A stretch of 64,000 nucleotides of DNA from Xiphophorus maculatus. Taxonomy: Eukaryota; Chordata; Actinopteri; Cyprinodontiformes; Poeciliidae. The stretch is taken from the NCBI RefSeq assembly GCF_002775205.1, contig NC_036450.1, positions 8,740,479-8,804,478 on the forward strand, given 5' to 3'. Shown piece by piece: positions 34,523-46,111 of this stretch. Numbering within the stretch: position 1 is the stretch's first letter; each line of letters begins with the position of its first letter. The position numbers and the translations under genes were made by a program. The notes under the pieces were generated by a model. The model searched no databases, had not been told where the DNA came from, and was given only the letters and a program-made list of their open reading frames with translations.

Positions 34523-37500
34523 ATGCAAAAATCTGTGGCTTTGGTTTCTTTGCTGTTGCTGGGATGGATAGGGACCGTCCAAGGACTCCCTGTTCTCCCA
34601 GATCCTCTTTACAGCACACAGGAGAACTTTGATCTGAGCAAGGTGAGAGGAGAACCTTTTAAGTTTCGCAAGATTAGTTGAATCATCGAGTATAACAGCG
34701 AGAAATAAAACTGTTTAATACTAAAGGTAAAAGCAAGGGAGCACATGTAGAGCTATTAGTTCTTGTTTTAGTGTTTCTTGCCTTGCATGTCCTATATAAT
34801 ACTTAAGGGATATTTTATATATGTATATAAAAGCATAAAGGCATTAAAATCAAAAATGTCATAACTTTTTTAAAGTACAAACTATGCATAGAGAAGAGGC
34901 TGAATGGCTAAAACAATGTTTTATAGTTTGGTTGCATTTTAAAAATCTTTCAAAAATATCTCAAGTGTGTTTAAACTTTCTGTATGTGCAATGTTTTTTA
35001 TTTTTATGACAATCCTGTTAACTCTTCATGACAGTTTTTGGGAACATGGTACGATGTTGCAAAGGCGAGTAGATCTCCATACATGCAGCGCTACAGCGGA
35101 GAACGGGCCATTGGCAAGCTGGTGCTGCAGAAAGGCAGTACGGATGAAAAGCTCAAAATGACCCGAACTGTTCTCAGGTTGGATTACAAATACTGCCATA
35201 TTTCAGACATAAAGGAGAAGACTCCTAAAATATCAATCAGCAAATGTTCATCACTTGTTCACTTTTCAATGTCTTCTATGAATTGGAAATTTGTATTTAA
35301 AGTCACATGAAGTCAGAAAAAACACACATGCAAATTAACAGATTGCAAAACATTTGAATTTCATCTGCTTGATGATCAAGGCCAAAATCAATGTTCGCCA
35401 AGGCTTTCAAAAGTTCAAACTGGGCCACAGTCAAGTATAATCGATGTATTAAAAAAAACAAAACAAAAAAAACAATCTTGGCTCAAGTCAAATATTTCGA
35501 CATCCAACTTTTTGGATGTCGAAATATAAAAAGTTGGATGTCGATATATATTCTGGTTATTTTATATTTCACCACACACACATATTCTTGGAAATTTCTA
35601 AGATAAGCCACAAAGCAGAACGTATGAATTTACCATTGCTTTACATTTGAAATGATGCTCTCTGTCACGGGTGTCAAACTCATTTGGGCCAAATCAAAAT
35701 CATGAATGTCCTCAAAATTTTGTGGAAGGAGATATTGATTAAATCCATTAACAAATTGCAAAAATATTCATTTATGGCCGACCCTGCATTCGATGAATAC
35801 TTCTTGAAATAAAATAATATTGAACATCATTTCTCATTGATGTTATGTGGTAGTATACAGATAAAAACTGCTTTGATTTAGTGATTAAAAAAAATGGGAA
35901 ACATTTTTTGACAAGACAGACTATCATGTCAATCCTCTCTTAACTTTCAAGAATAAAGTCGCAATAAAAACAAGGAAAACAACGATTCAAAAAAACAGAT
36001 GCTACATTTGATAATCACAGATCACTCTTAGAATCACACAATTTAATAAAACAAAATATTTAAGCAAAATTCAGCAATTGGGCTCACTCAGAGGTTTCTG
36101 TGTTGGGACATTAGCAAGCATTACAAATGGTACTTTTCTGGAATTTGATTACGAATAGTTGATTTGATTTGATCACTTGAATTAAAGTGTATTTTGTGCA
36201 GACGGGGAACATGTCTGGAGAAAACTGGGGATTATGAGGTGACCTCCACACCAGGACGATTTTTCTACCATGTTGCAAGTATGTTGTCTCACTTTTGCTC
36301 TCTGTTAATTTGGTGATTGTCCTCTGATGATCACCTGAGGAAGTAACTCTTGTTGGACCTTTTCTCCCTCTCTGCAGAGTGGGGAGCCGATGTGGATGCT
36401 TATGTTGTTCACACCAACTACAACGAGTACGCCATTGTGATTATGAGCAAGCAGAAATCATCAGGAGACAAGAGCATCTCACTCAAGCTTTACAGTGAGT
36501 TTTCACCTCCTGTAGCGTCACCTTTGGAAAACAGATGACGGAAATTATTGACACATTCTTAACCAAATACTCTTTAATGAAGCGCAAACGTGAACAGACG
36601 TAGGATGTGGATTTCCTGTGGTACATTTTTAACAATACTTCAAAGATAACATGTTGAAAATTAAGAAAGGTGTTTGTCAAATGGAGGTTAACCCTCCTGT
36701 TATGTTGCGGGTCATATTGATCCGTTTTAAAGTAAAATGTAAAAAAAAAAAAAAAAATAGTTGGAAGTATGTTTTTCTGCATGAAACTTTTTCTATTTGT
36801 CTTAATAGGTGCCCTCTACATATAAATTGAAAATGGTTCATTTTACACATTTGCACCACTCTGCGTCTACATTTTACATAGATACTGTTCAGGTCAATTT
36901 GACCCAGCAGTCCAGTTGAAGGGTAAAAAGGGTAAAAAAAAAAAAAAAGTCCAATTCTATTTGTTTCCTTGCAACTATGAACCATATTTCACCACACACA
37001 CACAAACACCTTAATATAATATCAAGATTACAACCAAAATTAAAAATATATCAAAAATCAAAACAATATTTTTTGATATCTAAAGGGCTTTAAAGAAAAT
37101 CTAAATTTCTGTTAATAACAGTATCAACTTTAATGTCAGTGTTCAGCAAGAAAACAAATCCCACATTTTATTCTTCAGATGAGGATAAAATTTAGCTTTC
37201 AGCCTGACTGCGATCCGTCTGGGCTATAACAGTGCAGGTGGTGATTTTGGTAAAAAAAATAAATAAATAAATAAAATAAAAAAATACTTGTCATGTGTTC
37301 TCTGTAGGTCGGACAAAGTCTGTGAGACCAACAATCCTGGAGGACTTTAAAACTCTGGCCAGAGAGCAAGGAATGGGTGACGACGCCATTTACGTTAGAA
37401 AGGACAAAGGTAGACAAACACATTTGCATGCAAACATATGCTAAATAACAAAAACAATATTTTATGAGTCATATAGTACTTGTCCCAACAGAGACTGTTT

Positions 37501-39151
37501 TAAAATCAGTACACATTGTCTATATGTGATTCAGTCATATATGAAAAAGGTTTCCATTTTCTCTGTGTGCAGGCGACTGTGTTCCTGGAGAGATGGTGGC
37601 CGAGCCGACGCCTCAGCCTGAGCCTAAGGTAGAACCAATCATCCACAACCATTGGGCAATATGGAGTTAAAGTTTTACCACTCTATTTTGTGGCACTATT
37701 GTAAAAATGATTAAAGTGACAGTGGTGAAAAATTGTAAAAAAAATCCCGACAATACAGACAGTTTTTTTGATTTTTTAACGTTACTTGGAATTTATCATG
37801 ATAACGTCAAATCAAAATCTCTGTATAAGAAATGTATTACTATAAATTATAGGATAAATGCCCACCCTTAATAATCAGATGGTTGAAACCAGATCTTCAC
37901 ATCCACTGTAGTAACAAACATATAACATGTTTTTCCATCACTGTTTAACTTTAAACTGGACAGCATTTAATCTTTTATGAGAGTTAGGAAAACCAAAATA
38001 TTTTCTATTTTCTAAATATAGAAATAATGTGTTTTTGATGATTTGTTTGTATTCAGTAGCTTTAAAATACTAGTAAAGTGTATGTAATACAAAATTTTAA
38101 CCACCGGGTTAGGGAAAAATATGACTGAAAAGGTCTTCACAATACCTGATATATTGTATTCCAGGGGGAAAAAATATATGCTCTGTGCTCTTAGCAATGG
38201 CTTACTTTTTGAAATCTAAAAACATGCAGTTGCATGGTAAATAGATAATATGATGATTTTGACATAGAAACATACATAATCAGTTTGCTTTGCAACCTTT
38301 CTGTTGATGCTGACTAAGTTTTGTCTCTCCATGTTGCAGCGGGTGAGGAGAAATATTGTCTCTTCTTTGACTTTTGACGACACAGAGGGCTCTGGTATCG
38401 AAGCACCACTGTTCAATGGAACCAGTGAGAGATGAGCTACATTAAAACATCACTTTAGTACCTTTATAATATCTAAAGGAGTCACACGTCATCTCTGTCT
38501 GTCTTTACAGTGGCATGCAACGCCTCTCCGGACACCGGACCGTGTTTCGGGTTGTTAAATCGCTACTTCTACAACTCTTCCTCAATGAGTTGCGAGCTCT
38601 TCCAGTATGGCGGCTGTTTAGGCAATCAGAACAACTTTGTGACAGAGAGAGAGTGTCTGCAGAGATGCCGCACAGAGGGTGAGAAGATATAACGTTCTGC
38701 TTGGAATATGTCATTGGTATTTGACCAATAAGAGGGATTTAATCGAGGTTCAACTTATTTGATTCTCCAGCTGTGTGCCGTCTTCCCATGGCTCCTCAGC
38801 CCTGCACGGGTCAACCAGCTATCTGGGTCTTCGACCCATCCACTGGAGTGTGCATGCCCTACAAACAGGGCTTCTGTCAGCCCAATGCTAACAAGTTCTA
38901 CACTAAGGCAGAGTGTGAAGAGTACTGCGGGGTGATGAAAGACGGTGAGGCAGTTTGGAGATCATCCCAGATACACGTTTTGCAGTAAATAAGCTGAAGA
39001 TGTTAATCTTTGTGCAATTTGGTAGAATTTGCATTCACTCATGAACAATACAACAGAAACCCAATGAAAGTGTATGTCATAAAGTAAAAGCCTTATTCAG
39101 AACATTTAATGTATTTCTCTGTTTGCAGACGGCCTGCTGATGTCAAACTGA
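34523..39151 (+). CDS. ambp: Alpha-1-microglobulin/bikunin precursor (AMBP)
   Basis: Liver-type plasma precursor, cleaved into lipocalin A1M and the Kunitz inhibitor bikunin of inter-alpha-inhibitor. Exons: 34523-34642, 35035-35177, 36202-36278, 36378-36494, 37308-37409, 37573-37628, 38340-38424, 38511-38678, 38771-38944, 39129-39151; 354 residues (human 352). Signal peptide 1-21; lipocalin motif FLGTWY 41-46; Cys92 and Cys189 form the lipocalin disulfide; [10 protein letters not shown] is conserved. The furin-type site RVRR is at 206-209. EGSG with Ser223 fits the chondroitin-sulfate attachment of bikunin. Kunitz 1 spans 236-286 and Kunitz 2 292-342, each with all six cysteines. Oddities: Ser54 replaces the reactive A1M Cys34, and the P1 residues are Phe (Kunitz 1) and Thr (Kunitz 2). 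Third and last gene of the lipocalin row, 2.2 kb after the A1M-only paralogue. Confidence 0.96.
35492..35527. repeat. Perfect 16-bp hairpin with 4-nt loop
   Basis: The arm ATATTTCGACATCCAA (35492-35507) is complementary to 35512-35527. A partial third copy (aaaagttggatgtcgata) follows at once, so the sequence reads forward, back and back again. Lies in the ambp intron between the exons at 35035-35177 and 36202-36278. Confidence 0.8.
35664..35930. mobile_element. Degraded interspersed repeat
   Basis: The string 'cacgggtgtcaaactcattt' followed by 'gggccaaatc' resembles a common vertebrate/teleost hAT-like repeat end. Boundaries are uncertain. It lies in an ambp intron. Similar degraded text (caggagtgtccaaagtctc) occurs near 24911 in the first lipocalin gene. 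Confidence 0.3.
36687..36960. mobile_element. Short interspersed repeat of the 'ccctcctgttatgttgcggg' type
   Basis: Opens with 'aaccctcctgttatgttgcg' and contains 'gatccgttttaaagtaaaa'. Towards the right edge 'gtcaatttgacccagcagtc' mirrors part of the left edge. This resembles an abundant teleost MITE. It lies in the ambp intron after the exon ending 36494 and carries two A runs. Confidence 0.45.
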
Positions 39152-39284
39152 GCAAACTAAGGAAGCGCTGCTGCTCTCCACATCTCTTTTCACAGAGACG
39201 AAACATGAATCAGAATCAAACAAGGTGCACAACAAAAGTACATCTTAGCAAATCAGCTCTGATGTCAAATCATGTCAAGCTGTC

Positions 39285-39290
39285 AATAAA
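39285..39290 (+). other. ambp: Polyadenylation signal of ambp
   Basis: AATAAA lies 134 nt after the ambp stop codon (39149-39151), the first canonical hexamer on this strand, giving a short 3' UTR like that of mammalian AMBP. Confidence 0.7.
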
Positions 39291-39629
39291 AAGTCAATAC
39301 TTTGTGGGTCGGTTATTGTTGCATTTCTGTTTGTCCGTGCAGCATTTAAAGTAACAGAAGGTTCAAGTTTACATTACATTAGTGCCGTACAGATACAAAT
39401 GGAACAGGACTTTTTAACAGCAGGAGTTTCAATAATAAAAATCTGATGTCTTTCAAAAGAAAGATCATGGTTAAAATTGGTCAATATTTGCAAATATTCT
39501 TAGTTTTCTTATTTTACTTTGTTTCTTCATATATTTTGGATTTAATCTTTATACAGAGAATACTGTGCAAAAGTCTTCATACCTTCGACATCTAAACAAC
39601 TAAGTGAGGTGGGAAAACTGGGACACATG

Positions 39630-39840
39630 ATGCTGCTAGTGGTCTCTCATGTTTGGCTAACTGGTCTCTCTAAATTGTCCTTAGGTATGAATGTTTGGTT
39701 TCATGGTTGGTTGTCTTTCTGTTACCCTGTGTTGGACTGGTGACCTGTCCAGGGTGTCCTGCTTCTAGCCCAATGGCTGCTGGAGAAACTCTCCATTAAT
39801 CTTGCATTGACATGAGGGTTGTAGGCTAATGGATGTATGA
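39630..39840. mobile_element. Interspersed repeat fragment
   Basis: The text 'ggactggtgacctgtccagg' followed by 'gtgtcctgcttctagcccaa' is a degraded copy of a repeat tail that is very common in teleost genomes (usually ending in gcctctcgcccaatg). No boundaries are visible. Confidence 0.4.
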
Positions 39841-40290
39841 ATGTAATGTGACAAAATGTTGGCAGGACACCAAATTAACTGCATTTTGTCAAATGCTCTC
39901 AGCTTATATATATTTATAAATCAACATGTTTAAACTATCTGCAAAAATGGCACATCTTGCATGTTTAAGCTGCCTCCTTTTCCTTTTGACATCTGTTTTA
40001 ATGTACAAAGCAGTCAAAATGTGTGCTTTACACTGTAATTTATAATACGATGAGTTTTGGTTCTGTTCTGTAAAGATGCAGAAGTATACTATCGCTGTTT
40101 AAAATGGGAAACTGTGCAAAGATATACATGTTCAAAATTAATTTTCAGGTTTTTTAAAAGAAAAAAAAAGTGTAATTTGAGTGTTTGTGTTTATCTTTCC
40201 TGCCAAGAGAGAATCAACAAAGAGCAAAAAAAGATGCTCTCAATCGAAATCAAGGAGCTTTTAAAGCCAACTTCCTATTCAAGGTCAAAA

Positions 40291-40303
40291 CCAGGAGGTG
40301 GCG
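40291..40303 (+). promoter_or_regulatory. CTCF-like motif downstream of ambp
   Basis: CCAGGAGGTGGCG fits the CTCF core apart from one position (G for Y). It lies 1.1 kb after ambp and is oriented like the motifs at 18487 and 21699. Confidence 0.3.
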
Positions 40304-41408
40304 ATATTCTTCAAACTAAACACGACCCTCCTGAGTTTTTCAGTGGCTCTCTCTAATTTCTGTTCCCATGCAGTGACTTTAGTCAGCAAATGATGAGTCA
40401 TTCAGAGCTGAAAAAGTCACCACTGCAAGCTTTCTCTCCGGTGAACGAGCCAGGCTTCCTGTTCTCGGTTCCCAGAGTTCCCGGCTGCTGGCAGTAGAAT
40501 GCTGGGAATATCCGGAAAGGAAGGGGAAGTGACATCACAGAGCTGACCTTCCGTACCAGGCCAGTTCACCTGGTGCACGCTGCACGAGAGGTGCCAAACA
40601 ACCAAACACACAAAGATAGCAAGAGGAATTTACTTTGTCTTGCTCTCAGAGACTCACACATAGAAGAGTGCATGTTCAACAGTGTTCCTGACACATTTTG
40701 ACACTTTGAGTTTGTTTTCCAAGAAAGCAGTGAAAGAGAGACTCTGAGGTTCCCATGAAGAGAGAGGAAGCGATAACCTCGATTAGTTCTGCAGAAAACT
40801 TTCCGACACTGAACTCACCACAAATCTGACAATAAAATTCCCACCACAGCTTCAGCTGCTTCTCACTACAGCAAAATACTTCAGCTTTTCATCTGTTTAG
40901 CAATTATTTTAAATTTTACTGCTGTACAGACAGCAGAAATAACTTTTTATTGCTCTGAATTTCTTCGGCTCACTGAATTTACTGCTCCACTTATACTTTA
41001 GAACATGACCTTCTGCTTAAGACAACATCCAAACTCCACAAGAAAAAAAAAAAAAGATTTGATTTGGTAGGTAGGAGGATTTTGTCCACAAACGCATTAC
41101 TTTCTGGTCCTTATGTTTCCTCAGCTGCCTGTAAGAGGCTGAGGAATGTGTCAATCCTCCATCCTGATTGGATCTTAAATTTCTTTAACTACTTGTTCAA
41201 GATGTCCACCACAAAGAAAATGTATCTTAATGTCTTAAGTGTAATTGATTTTTTTTTTGATTATTTTAGATTTAGCCACTTAACTGTGGTCAAATTATCA
41301 TATTTTTTAGAATTTTGGTTTTAAATTTTCCAATGTTTTAAGATTCCTTGTTATTTTTTGTTTTTCATATGTATTCGCTTTTCAGCCCTTAGAGGGAGCC
41401 TCTATCAA

Positions 41409-41585
41409 GGGCGCTCCAGTCCAGTCCTCAAGAGCTACCGTCCTGCAACTTTTAGATGCATCCTTACTCCAACAGACCAGGATCTGCTCTGAACAGACCT
41501 TCTAACGAGCCATTCATTTGATTTATGTGTGTTGGAGCAGGGAAGCCTCTGAAAGTTGCAGGATGGTAGCTCGAGCACCCCTATA
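41409..41585. mobile_element. Short palindromic MITE
   Basis: The left part (agctaccgtcctgcaacttt and ccttactccaaca) and the right part (gttggagcagggaagcctct and gaaagttgcaggatggtagc) are inverted copies. Together they form a foldback element of about 175 bp of a type widespread in teleosts. Arms are interrupted by mismatches, so it is an old copy. Confidence 0.65.
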
Positions 41586-44166
41586 CAGCTCTATATGAGT
41601 CTCTGTACAGCTTAGTTCTTTTATTTTGAAAGCCTGTCTTTTCTGCTTTATTGTTTCCCTGTTACTTCTGTGTGCTTTAATCACCTTTTTGGTCTGAGTC
41701 ATAATCATTTCTTATTTTAAGTTGTGCCTCTGGTTTGTTCACATTTCAAATTGTTGCTTCCTTGTTCCTTGTGTATTCTCCAAGCATTTCTCTGATTTCC
41801 TCAGTTCGGCTTCAGTTCTTTGTCTCTCCTCTCACAGCTGCACCCTGTTTCTAACCAGCCTGTTGATCACTCCTTGTCCAGTGATCAACATTCAGTAAGT
41901 TAATTGTCAGAAACTACTGTTACCTGCATCATTACTTCTGAGGCTCCTGTAGTTCTTTTCTTTAGTTAATTTCCCCCTCGCCCGTACCTCCTCACTGCAT
42001 TTGGGTCCTGTGCTACACCATTCTGTGACACAAGTAGCATTAAAGGCACATGTTTTTTTATTGTAATCCTCACAAACTATGCTGTTTTCTGTTTATCTGT
42101 TAGTACATTTCTCTCTTTTTTTACTGCATAGGTATGGCAATTCTTGTTCAGCACTGGCTTTACTCATTTTATTTTATTTTTAATCAAAACACATTTTGTG
42201 CACATCTTTCTTAAAACCTAGCTGTGGTTTTGACCAAACAAAGTGAAACAGAAGTAATTAGGTAAATATTTCACATAGACTGAAGCCTGACATATTCCCT
42301 GCAGATATTATCAGCATTTGAAGAAAGCTTCGGTCGTTACACGTACTACAATGGAAACTCAAACCACACATGCAAGACACATATTTCAGTTTTCTGCTCC
42401 AAACTACAATCTGCTGTGCAAAACTATTTAAAGACTGTTTCATTTATATACTTTGGCTTCAAGACCCTCTTTTTAAATAACATTTTTAATTCAGTGCATT
42501 TACATAGTACAAATTTAGCTAATTTTGTTTGTAGTTTAGTTGTTTTTTAATTTGTTTGAAACCATTTAGGGCAATATACTTAATAAAATTAGAAATGTTG
42601 ACGTGGAGGACAAGTACCCTGTGAAAGACAAATAGCATTTCAAAACACTGACTAAGTAACAGGGAGAAAAGACATCAGTGAATACCTGACAGAGGGCCTG
42701 GTGCTTTGGGAACAAAATGCGAAAAACATGAGTATGACATGAGACACACAACTGTGTGTAGAAAGGATTTGTGTCGCCAAAGATCCGGACAAAAGAAAAA
42801 AGGAGAAATCTGAAAAATAGAGGATGCATGTTTCAACCTAATGCTCATTTGCTGCTTTTCATAAATTATGGTATTGTTGACAAAAGTTTTGCTGAAATAA
42901 AAGAGTTAATAAAGATGCATTAAATAAACAGTGAAGAAAAAATATCCACCATTTACAGAAGTCAGTGTCTGCAAGCAAAAATGAGCATCTGTACAAAGAA
43001 AGAACACAAACAATTCTCCAAGTGCCACAGCAAACTAAACAGGTATGCAATGCAATCCTGTAAGCATCACCGAAGAAGTTCTCACATATTCAGAAAAATA
43101 AAAACATTAATTCCAAGATTCAAGATTCATCTTATTTAATCACACTGAAAAGTGAGGCATGCATTTACATTCAACCATGAATAGAACCACATTGACTGGA
43201 ACAACAGTTGCTAGTCTGGTAGAGGATATCTCTACCAACTATGCACAATCTAAAGATAGACCTTTTCCACAATGGTGGAAGCACAAGCAGATTCTCAATT
43301 GGATTTTGCTTTGACTACACCAACACATGAACATGCTTTGATCTACAAGGCTGGCTATATATTTCAGGGTCTTGAAGGATACTTTCAAGGACCATACTTC
43401 CTGACTGGAGAAAAGTAGACGGCTCCCTCTGGGTTGGGTGACGGTCTGGGTTGAGTGACTCCTCCACTTAATTTCAAGTGGAGGACTTTAGGTATCTTTG
43501 CATCTTGTCATTAGTGATTATTGATGGACGAATGTTTTTTTTGTGTGTGTGCTGGACTTTTGAGTTGAAGACAGAAATGAAGCTCTTAATCTACTTTCCA
43601 CCTTTTAAAGATTGTGCAATGTCAGTCATGACAGAAAGAATGAGCCACAAATGTCCAAAATGTGCTTTGTATGTAGAGAAGCATTTATAATGAGATTACA
43701 AGGGTGAGCTTTGTTTACTTATTAGAGGACTTCTAAAAGTTTCACTCAATTTTATCCACGAGTATCAATTTGAAGGATGTCCAGGTTAGTGTAAATGCAT
43801 GCCAAATGCTCACCAAAATTTAGGAAAATGTTAAATTGCTTCCTTTTATTTCACAATTATGCCTGACTTCATGTTGAATGGGGTTTTCAGGAGTCTGTTT
43901 TACTGATTTCTTGTGGACTTTACCATTCAAACAGCTGTGAAAAGATGCTGAGCTCTCTTTTGGGATGACTCATATGTGGTTCTAGTAATGCAGCGTTCAC
44001 CTCTGTGTTCAGTGACCCTTGACCGACTGACCTGAAGAATATTCTGCCCTCCACCGTCTGTCTCTCTACACAGTGTGACACTCTGGCCCACTCTGCTCTG
44101 AATGACCTCTCCATGACATACACACACAGGGTGTAGCTGACCACTCAGCACACTCCCAGACGAGAT

Positions 44167-44192
44167 ACACACACACACACACACACACACAC
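44167..44192 (+). repeat. (AC)n microsatellite
   Basis: Thirteen pure AC units in the gene-poor region. Confidence 0.9.
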
Positions 44193-45988
44193 CTCACCGT
44201 AGGAGTCGGGACATTCCTTTCCCCAGGTGGCAGAAAAGAAGCAGCCAGATCAATGTCCCAATGTCCTGCAAACCAGCGGCAGACAATTATTAACCCCTGA
44301 TGGGTGTGAGGTCCTCCTCTGCCAGGACAGACTATTGAATGACCTGTGTGCATGGGGGGGTGGGGTTGTGTGTGTGTGGTTAGAGATGTATTTCTGTCAT
44401 GTGGACCTGGTTAACCACCATACAAGAGGTGTCCTATAGCGAAAAAAATGGGACGTGTTTCAGCAAAAATATGCTCTAAATAACTATTTATAGATTTTTA
44501 AGTATCAAAATTTATTTTGATACATATTTTGTACATTTACAGATCAATATGGTTATATGGAAAGATAGAAAAAAATGACGTTTGAATGATGTCATATCTA
44601 CGCCCCCCCGTTTTCCTCACTTCACCATTATGACAGCTCTCTTAAGTTTAGTTCCCTTGTCCGCCAACTCCCCATCTCTCTTTCGCCCCTAGGCCTCCAC
44701 TTCAAATCCAGCATGTCCATGCTTGTGTGTGTGTGTGGTGGACTGGTGGTGGGAGGACAATAGGCAGTAAGGGGACTAGCTGAATGGGACTATTGAGCCT
44801 GCTCAGCCAAACAGAAAATCATCTCCCATCTCACTTCAAACCCCACAGTTTCACTCTGTACAAGCGGGCCTTTATTCTCCATAATTACTCACTGATACAC
44901 ATGTACACACACTTTGGCACACACACACACATTTACATATATACAAATGCATATTGTTTGTTTGCTTATGTACCTTGATGTATGCATGTATGTTGTATTA
45001 TAAACACCAATGTGTGTTAACTTAGACAGTTTGGAGTTCTGTCTAAATGTATTCTTTCTGTATGGAAATAAAATAAAACAAAACAAAATGATTATATTTA
45101 AAAATTATAATTATGAATTTTAATAATGTATATGCTTCATACAAACATGTAGACAAATATGTTATACAAATAGTCTTATTTGTTTCTGCCAATATGACAA
45201 TGTTTTAGCCTTGAACCCGTCAGCCTGCATGTTAAAACCTCGCCTTAGCTACAATCGCATGGAGCCTAAAAGTAGGATGGGAAAAGATTCAGTCTAATCA
45301 CTATAATCTCCAACCCCATTTAAGCCTTATTTTCTCTGCTGTAATAAATAAATATTGCTGCAACATCTGTGTCACACTGTGTGTTAACAACCTAATTCAC
45401 TATAAGCCCCTTAACTAGAGGAATTACCAGAAACCACCTGTCAGACAGAGGCAGCAGGCCTCGACAGAGAAAGTGCTGCTGAATGGTGCAGATATAAAGG
45501 GGCATTTAAACCCAACAGTCACTCCTAGCATGAGATTCTCACCATAAGCATAAATAGCACAGCTTCACTGTATTTACACTTAAACATAATGCTGAAAAAA
45601 CAGATTTGATGTAACTTCATTCTAAACTGGAAAGCAAATATTATCCCTATTGTTGTTCAATAAAGTGATTATTTCAGATACATAAATTTCACCTATAACA
45701 TGATATATGATGATTTTGACACTAGGATTTCAACATAGATAGTGAACAGTACACGTCTGTCTTTGTAATCTGACCTCCTCTTCAAATTAATATTACTTCA
45801 CAGACAGACTCTCCTGTAAGCAAGTAAAATGTGTAGGAGAGTCTGGCAGTCTACAGAAACAGGTGTGGGAGGGGGAGAGCAGAACGAATCTGCTACTCAC
45901 AGCTGGAAAAAACACCGGTACCTCTGGGACTTTTTCTGGCTAATGAAAGGGGTTTTTTCATGTCTAGTTAAACCACTCACTGTTCAGT

Positions 45989-46037
45989 TATCTATCTACA
46001 GTATCTATCTATCTAGCTAGCTATCTAGCTAGCTAGC
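45989..46037 (+). repeat. (ATCT)n/(AGCT)n microsatellite
   Basis: A compound tetranucleotide run (tatctatctac, atctatctatct, then agctagctatctagctagc) leads directly into the long perfect hairpin at 46038. Confidence 0.85.
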
Positions 46038-46111
46038 TGAACGGTAACAAGAACTGAAATCAAGAGCTATCTAAAATCTAGAATCTAGATTTCAGTTCTT
46101 GTTACCGTTCA
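46038..46111. repeat. Perfect 24-bp inverted repeat with 26-nt loop
   Basis: The arm at 46038-46061 (tgaacggtaacaagaactga and aatc) is exactly complementary to 46088-46111. The loop is AT-rich with repeated ATCTA/TAGAT words and can itself fold. No transposon termini or target duplications were recognised at the edges. It is directly adjacent to a tetranucleotide repeat. Confidence 0.9.
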
